Origin: Sulfurimonas sp.
Lineage (GTDB): Bacteria; Campylobacterota; Campylobacteria; Campylobacterales; Sulfurimonadaceae
DNA: 10,545 nt
Direction of reading: 5' to 3'
NCBI GenBank assembly: GCA_016764205.1
Contig: JAESSH010000045.1
Span: 1-10,545 of the forward strand
In this document: positions 7,312 to 10,545 of the stretch, piece after piece
Layout of the letters: every line of letters starts with the position of its first letter
Numbering within the stretch: the first letter of the stretch is position 1
Notes under the pieces: generated by a model
Told to the model about the DNA's origin: nothing
The model's database searches: none
Seen by the model: the letters and a program-made list of their open reading frames with translations, nothing else
Program-made: the position numbers and the translations under genes

Positions 7312-8336
7312 ATCCTATCTGTTACAAATAGATTTATACTAAAATTCTGATTATTTTCTTTTAAGGCACGGTATGCTTTAAAATTAAGGTATTCATCCCC
7401 TTGGGATATTTCTAAAATAGCATCTGCTGGTGCAATCATTTCCAAATCATAAAGTGTATAAAGATATGCATCCATAGCTTCATCGTTAGAATCACTCAAG
7501 ATTTCAAAAAGCTTCATTCTTTGCTCCGGAATCATACCTAAAGATATTAATCCAGACATCTTTATATAATCACTCGTATCTAGCTTAATTGTATTAAATA
7601 AACGAATAAGAGTTTCGTTATTAATTTCAAGTTTACTTTCATCAGTACTAATCCTGGATACTATTGTAAAAAGAGCAGACTTACTCATAAATACTTTATA
7701 CTTTTCTATCATTTTTAAGGAGCTTGTTTTAACAAAATCAATATAAATTTCATCTAGTAATTCTTTATTAAATTTCACAGGATTGCTTAAAAAGTCTTCT
7801 GCAGCCTGCAGATTGTTTTCATACTTATTTCTTTCATTTTGTACGCGCAATGGATTATCAATGGATAAGCCTTGTTTTTTTAAATCTACTACCTTACCTT
7901 CTTGAATGCTCTTAATAAGATGTATAGTTGTTGCTATTTTTTCATCATCTATATGTTCATTAACTCTAGCACTAGGAAATAAGCTTGTATTATCTAAAAG
8001 AGAACCAAATAATTTATATTTAGAAGTTTTAAACACGTGATGACGATTTTCTTTACCTAAATATGCATCTGATATACAATCTATTATAGTTTTATAGTCT
8101 TTTTTGTATCTTCTCATATTGAAGGTATGTGCTATAGAATAAAAAGACATATGAATAACACTTGCTATATAAAACACAAATAAAAGTGCCATAGCCCATA
8201 TGGAAACAGAAAGAGGTGCAATCTCTATCCCAAGTAAATTAACACTAATAGTTTGAGTTGATATAAAAGTAGTGATATACCATCCTATGAATGTAATAAA
8301 CAAGAAGGATACAATCGTATATCTTTTAATGTGCAT
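7305..8336 (-). CDS. Two-helix membrane protein of unknown function
   Basis: A 343-residue protein I cannot name. The N-terminus has two hydrophobic helices, about 7-26 (IVSFLFITFIGWYITTFI) and about 44-66 (VSIWAMALLFVFYIASVIHM), joined by a short loop. Basic residues follow (MRRYKKDYK), so the remaining 270 or so residues are predicted to be cytoplasmic. That part appears mostly alpha-helical with many charged residues and has no enzyme motif I can see; the stretch from about 200 to the end could be a helical-repeat scaffold. AAGGA lies eight bases before the ATG at 8336, only 11 bases after the dksA-like gene, and the 3' end overlaps dusB. As I recall, a comparable membrane-protein gene sits between the dksA-like and dus genes in Campylobacter jejuni, which suggests a conserved but unassigned lineage protein. 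Confidence 0.8.
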   Translation of the reverse strand: MHIKRYTIVSFLFITFIGWYITTFISTQTISVNLLGIEIAPLSVSIWAMALLFVFYIASVIHMSFYSIAHTFNMRRYKKDYKTIIDCISDAYLGKENRHHVFKTSKYKLFGSLLDNTSLFPSARVNEHIDDEKIATTIHLIKSIQEGKVVDLKKQGLSIDNPLRVQNERNKYENNLQAAEDFLSNPVKFNKELLDEIYIDFVKTSSLKMIEKYKVFMSKSALFTIVSRISTDESKLEINNETLIRLFNTIKLDTSDYIKMSGLISLGMIPEQRMKLFEILSDSNDEAMDAYLYTLYDLEMIAPADAILEISQGDEYLNFKAYRALKENNQNFSINLFVTDRIC

Positions 8337-8347
8337 AAAAATATTCC

Positions 8348-8698
8348 TTAGTTTGTTTTTTCTATTATCTCTCTACAGTCAATGCAGTATATTGCATGTG
8401 GTTTTACTTTTAATCTTTGAAAACCAATATCATCCTCACACATTGAGCATACACCATAGTCACCATTCCCTATTCTACCTAAAGCCACATTTATTTCTCT
8501 TAATTCTTGTTCTTGCTGATGCACAATTGCACTTTCAATCATAGAGTTATTATTTACAGCGGCATGATCACCTTCATCGTTTAGCTCCAATGAATTCAAC
8601 TGATCAAGTTCATCATTAACATCTGAAATGTTTTTAATAATTTGTGTGTTTCTGCTTTCTAGTATCTCTTTGAAGTAGTTTAATTCACTTATTTGCAA
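8348..8698 (-). CDS. dksA: DksA/TraR-family zinc-finger transcription regulator
   Basis: A 116-residue protein, shorter than Escherichia coli DksA (151). It has a predicted coiled-coil hairpin (about 5-75) and a C-terminal C4 zinc finger, C84-X2-C87 and C105-X2-C108, in GVCSMCEDDIG and AIYCIDCREII. The coiled-coil tip holds D41-E-G-D44-H-A46, matching the DXXDXA motif that DksA uses in the RNA polymerase secondary channel, so an active ppGpp-cofactor type role in stringent control is plausible. The start is TTG at 8698, supported by AAGGA six bases upstream; the next Met is at residue 53, beyond the first helix and tip, so it cannot be the start of a working protein. It lies between rlmH and a membrane-protein gene, as recalled for the Campylobacter DksA-like gene. 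Shortening is mainly N-terminal. Confidence 0.87.
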   Translation of the reverse strand: MQISELNYFKEILESRNTQIIKNISDVNDELDQLNSLELNDEGDHAAVNNNSMIESAIVHQQEQELREINVALGRIGNGDYGVCSMCEDDIGFQRLKVKPHAIYCIDCREIIEKTN

Positions 8699-8704
8699 TT
8701 CTTT

Positions 8705-8709
8705 TCCTT
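8705..8709 (-). promoter_or_regulatory. Shine-Dalgarno deciding the TTG start of the dksA-like gene
   Basis: The minus strand reads TAAGGAAAAGAATTG. AAGGA six bases before TTG (8698-8696), in the 24-base gap after rlmH, is the best evidence for the non-ATG start. Confidence 0.65.
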
Positions 8710-8722
8710 AAATATATGTGTT

Positions 8723-9181
8723 TTATTTATGATAGGGGTGCTTCGTTAAAATAGAAAAACCTCTATAAATTTGTTCTAGCAAAACTGCCTTAGCAATTTT
8801 ATGACTCATAGTAAGTTTTCCTAAGCTAATAACTTGATCACTTTTTTTTAAGAAATCATTCTCAAATCCATAAGCTCCGCCTATAAAAAAATTTATGGAT
8901 ATTCTATCATTTAAAAGCTTACTAAATTCATAACTATCCATTAATTTTCCATCAGGGTGTAAAGTTATACTATAATCTTTACCTAGATACCCATTAAGTA
9001 CCTTCGAATAAGATTTTTGAGAAGCTTCAGGCGAAATTGTATGTGCCTTTGCTACTTCTTTTGGAAAAATTTCTGTCTCTTTCACTGAAGCAAAACGAGA
9101 AATCATTTTATTTAGCTCTTTATACAAAGGCTCATATATTGTTTTTTCTTTTTTGGCAATTGATACTATTTCTATTTTCAT
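8723..9181 (-). CDS. rlmH: RlmH, 23S rRNA pseudouridine-1915 N3-methyltransferase
   Basis: SPOUT-class (trefoil-knot) methyltransferase that methylates pseudouridine 1915 in helix 69 of 23S rRNA, using SAM, on the assembled ribosome. The product is 152 residues, close to the usual 155-160. It opens with [11 protein letters not shown], ends in HPYHK and carries the knot motifs FFIGGAYGF (about 98-106) and [20 protein letters not shown] (about 120-139). The ATG at 9181 is chosen because it aligns with the family start; a GTG directly before it (9184) overlaps the stop of the upstream ThiE-like gene (TAGTGATG) and could also be used. No strong Shine-Dalgarno is visible, so translation may depend on coupling to the preceding gene. 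Identification is firm. Confidence 0.93.
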   Translation of the reverse strand: MKIEIVSIAKKEKTIYEPLYKELNKMISRFASVKETEIFPKEVAKAHTISPEASQKSYSKVLNGYLGKDYSITLHPDGKLMDSYEFSKLLNDRISINFFIGGAYGFENDFLKKSDQVISLGKLTMSHKIAKAVLLEQIYRGFSILTKHPYHK

Positions 9182-9183
9182 CA

Positions 9184-9744
9184 CTACTTAAGTAACCCAC
9201 TACCAATAACATGGTACGTAATATTTTGAAATTTATCTTCCATACTCACACCGCCAATTGCAGCAACAAAATGTTTTGACTTTAAGGCAATCAAGTCAAG
9301 CGAATCACCTAGTATATTTGCAACATCTTTTGTTTTCGTATTTTTAAATGCACCTAAACCTATATAATTTAAATCCATCTTATTAGCTTGTAAAACTTCT
9401 TCTTCATTATGAGTTGATATACCGAGTATTTTATCTTTTGAAATAACCTTCCTGATTATTTTCACTGCAGAGAAAATATCTTTATCAATTTTTAATAAAT
9501 CTTCTTGACCAAGATGAACTCCGTCACATAATTCAATTAATTCGTATAAATCATTGACAATCAAAAAGCCATCAAATAATTTTCGTATTTTAATCAGCTG
9601 TTTTTTTACAAATTCAATATCCCCTGACTTATTTCTATATTGAATGATTTCAGCATTATTTTCTTTTGCTTTTTTTATAAAATCTTCTAAAGAAACATTT
9701 TTAGAACGTAAAAGATCTTCATCACAGAGTGCGTATAATCTCAT
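9184..9744 (-). CDS. thiE: Thiamine-phosphate synthase family (ThiE/TenI)
   Basis: A TIM-barrel protein of the ThiE/TenI family. ThiE joins hydroxymethylpyrimidine diphosphate with thiazole phosphate to give thiamine phosphate. Residues that bind pyrophosphate, Mg and substrate in ThiE are in place: Q35-Y-R37-N-K39, V63-N64-D65, GVHLGQED (D82), GIST (S110), YIGLGAF followed by T136-K-T138-K139, and AAIGG (161-165). Keeping these argues for ThiE over the TenI thiazole isomerase, but at 186 residues it is 20-30 shorter than typical ThiE; the chain stops soon after the last phosphate-binding loop (HVIGSGLLK) and lacks the usual final helix. It begins six bases after the accD stop with only a weak ribosome site, and its TAG overlaps the rlmH start region. 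I do not recall a thiE gene at this point of the cluster in Campylobacter. Confidence 0.8.
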   Translation of the reverse strand: MRLYALCDEDLLRSKNVSLEDFIKKAKENNAEIIQYRNKSGDIEFVKKQLIKIRKLFDGFLIVNDLYELIELCDGVHLGQEDLLKIDKDIFSAVKIIRKVISKDKILGISTHNEEEVLQANKMDLNYIGLGAFKNTKTKDVANILGDSLDLIALKSKHFVAAIGGVSMEDKFQNITYHVIGSGLLK

Positions 9745-9750
9745 AAATAA

Positions 9751-10545
9751 TTAACTTATCTTTAAAAGGGTAAGGAGATCTGCAAGTGTAGTTTTTAAAT
9801 CATTTCTATTTACAATCATGTCTACAGCACCTTTTTGGAGTAAAAATTCTGCTCGCTGGAACCCATCAGGAAGAGCGGAACCAATTGTTTGCTCAATTAC
9901 ACGTGCTCCTGCAAATCCAATAAGTGCACCGGGTTCTGCAATAATAATATCTCCAAGATTTGCAAAAGAAGCAGATACTCCACCCATAGTAGGATCTGTT
10001 AACACAGAGATATAAGGTAGTTTATGTCGAGCAAGTTTTGCAAGTGCTGCAGAGGTTTTACTCATTTGAAGTAAGGAAAAGGTACTTTCTTGCATTCTAG
10101 CACCACCAGAAGCACTCATAATAACAAGTCCTTCTTTATTTTCTATAGAACGTTTAACTGCACGAACAATTTTTTCACCTTCTACTGAACCAAGAGAACC
10201 ACCCATAAAAGCAAAATCAAAAATAACTATTTGTGCATTAACACCATTCATAGTTATAGAACCACTTACTACAGACGAAGTTTTACCTGTCTTTTTAGTA
10301 GCTTCTTCAATTCTCTTTTTATATGATTTTTTATCTACAAAGTTAAGTGGATCAACCGGTTTTAAGTTAGAATCATACTCTTTAAATGAACCTTCATCTT
10401 CTAAAAGGTTTATTCTTTCTTTTACCCCTATTCGTAAGTGAAAACCACATTTTGGACAAACATAGTTTTGATTTTCTACCTCTTTATAGTACATAGAAGA
10501 ATGGCATGATTTACATTTTACCCAGTGCGCAGAAGCTTCACTTTG
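9751..10545 (-). CDS. accD: AccD, acetyl-CoA carboxylase carboxyltransferase beta subunit (5' end beyond window)
   Basis: Beta subunit of the carboxyltransferase that, with AccA, moves CO2 from biotin to acetyl-CoA to make malonyl-CoA for fatty-acid synthesis. The frame runs open to the right edge: 264 codons are visible against about 280, so only some 10-20 N-terminal residues and the start codon are missing. An internal ATG at 10494 is not the start, because the N-terminal zinc ribbon spans it: CKSC (codons within 10495-10545) pairs with CPKC just downstream. Core motifs follow: [17 protein letters not shown], the oxyanion-hole stretch [44 protein letters not shown] and the C-terminal [18 protein letters not shown]. 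It is the first visible gene of the minus-strand cluster, whose promoter probably lies outside the window. Identification is firm. Confidence 0.96.
   Translation of the reverse strand, partial: QSEASAHWVKCKSCHSSMYYKEVENQNYVCPKCGFHLRIGVKERINLLEDEGSFKEYDSNLKPVDPLNFVDKKSYKKRIEEATKKTGKTSSVVSGSITMNGVNAQIVIFDFAFMGGSLGSVEGEKIVRAVKRSIENKEGLVIMSASGGARMQESTFSLLQMSKTSAALAKLARHKLPYISVLTDPTMGGVSASFANLGDIIIAEPGALIGFAGARVIEQTIGSALPDGFQRAEFLLQKGAVDMIVNRNDLKTTLADLLTLLKIS

Noticed and set aside
8272..8544. Plus-strand open frame of 90 codons.
   Set aside because: It is antisense to the dksA-like gene and the start of the membrane-protein gene; its leucine-rich hydrophobic look comes from AT-rich sequence read on the wrong strand.
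9818..10015. Plus-strand open frame of 65 codons.
   Set aside because: It is antisense to the conserved core of accD and has no ribosome site.
10492..10494. ATG as the start codon of accD.
   Set aside because: The open frame continues upstream to the window edge and encodes the first half (CKSC) of the AccD zinc ribbon, so this Met is internal.

Overview
The window looks like chromosomal DNA from a low-GC, flagellated member of the Campylobacterota (Epsilonproteobacteria), most like a Sulfurimonas or Arcobacter relative. This is inferred from three things: AT-rich coding sequence, a FliO with a large N-terminal periplasmic domain next to FliN, and the cluster accD / rlmH / dksA-like / membrane protein / dus, which from memory resembles the order in Campylobacter jejuni. 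No mobile element, tRNA, rRNA, CRISPR array or long non-coding stretch was seen. Coding density is very high, and the only gap over 100 bases is the divergent one at 3496-3607.

Layout. (1) 1-3495, minus strand: a TSUP-family permease followed by uvrA, which runs off the left edge lacking only about its last 20 codons. The uvrA Shine-Dalgarno overlaps the permease stop codon. (2) 3608-5236, plus strand: a three-gene flagellar/chemotaxis operon with overlapping genes: a CheX-like CheY-P phosphatase, FliN and FliO. (3) 5222-10545, minus strand: seven tightly packed genes read right to left: accD (5' end cut by the window), a ThiE-family protein, rlmH, a DksA/TraR-type zinc-finger regulator, a two-helix membrane protein of unknown function, a DusB-like tRNA-dihydrouridine synthase, and an unrecognised protein with a possible PD-(D/E)XK-like core. 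The fliO end and the end of the last gene overlap tail to tail by 15 bases.

How the genes fit together. The plus-strand operon joins part of the flagellar switch (FliN), part of the export gate assembly (FliO) and a protein with the complete CheC/CheX phosphatase signature, so it probably links motor building with shut-off of the CheY-P signal. The long minus-strand cluster is mainly growth housekeeping: fatty-acid synthesis, thiamine, ribosome and tRNA modification, and transcriptional adjustment to nutrient state.

No clearly new multi-gene system is evident. The items most worth a second look are the CheX-like/FliN pair, which resembles a split FliY, and the orphan 379-residue protein at 5222-6361 with nuclease-like sequence features.
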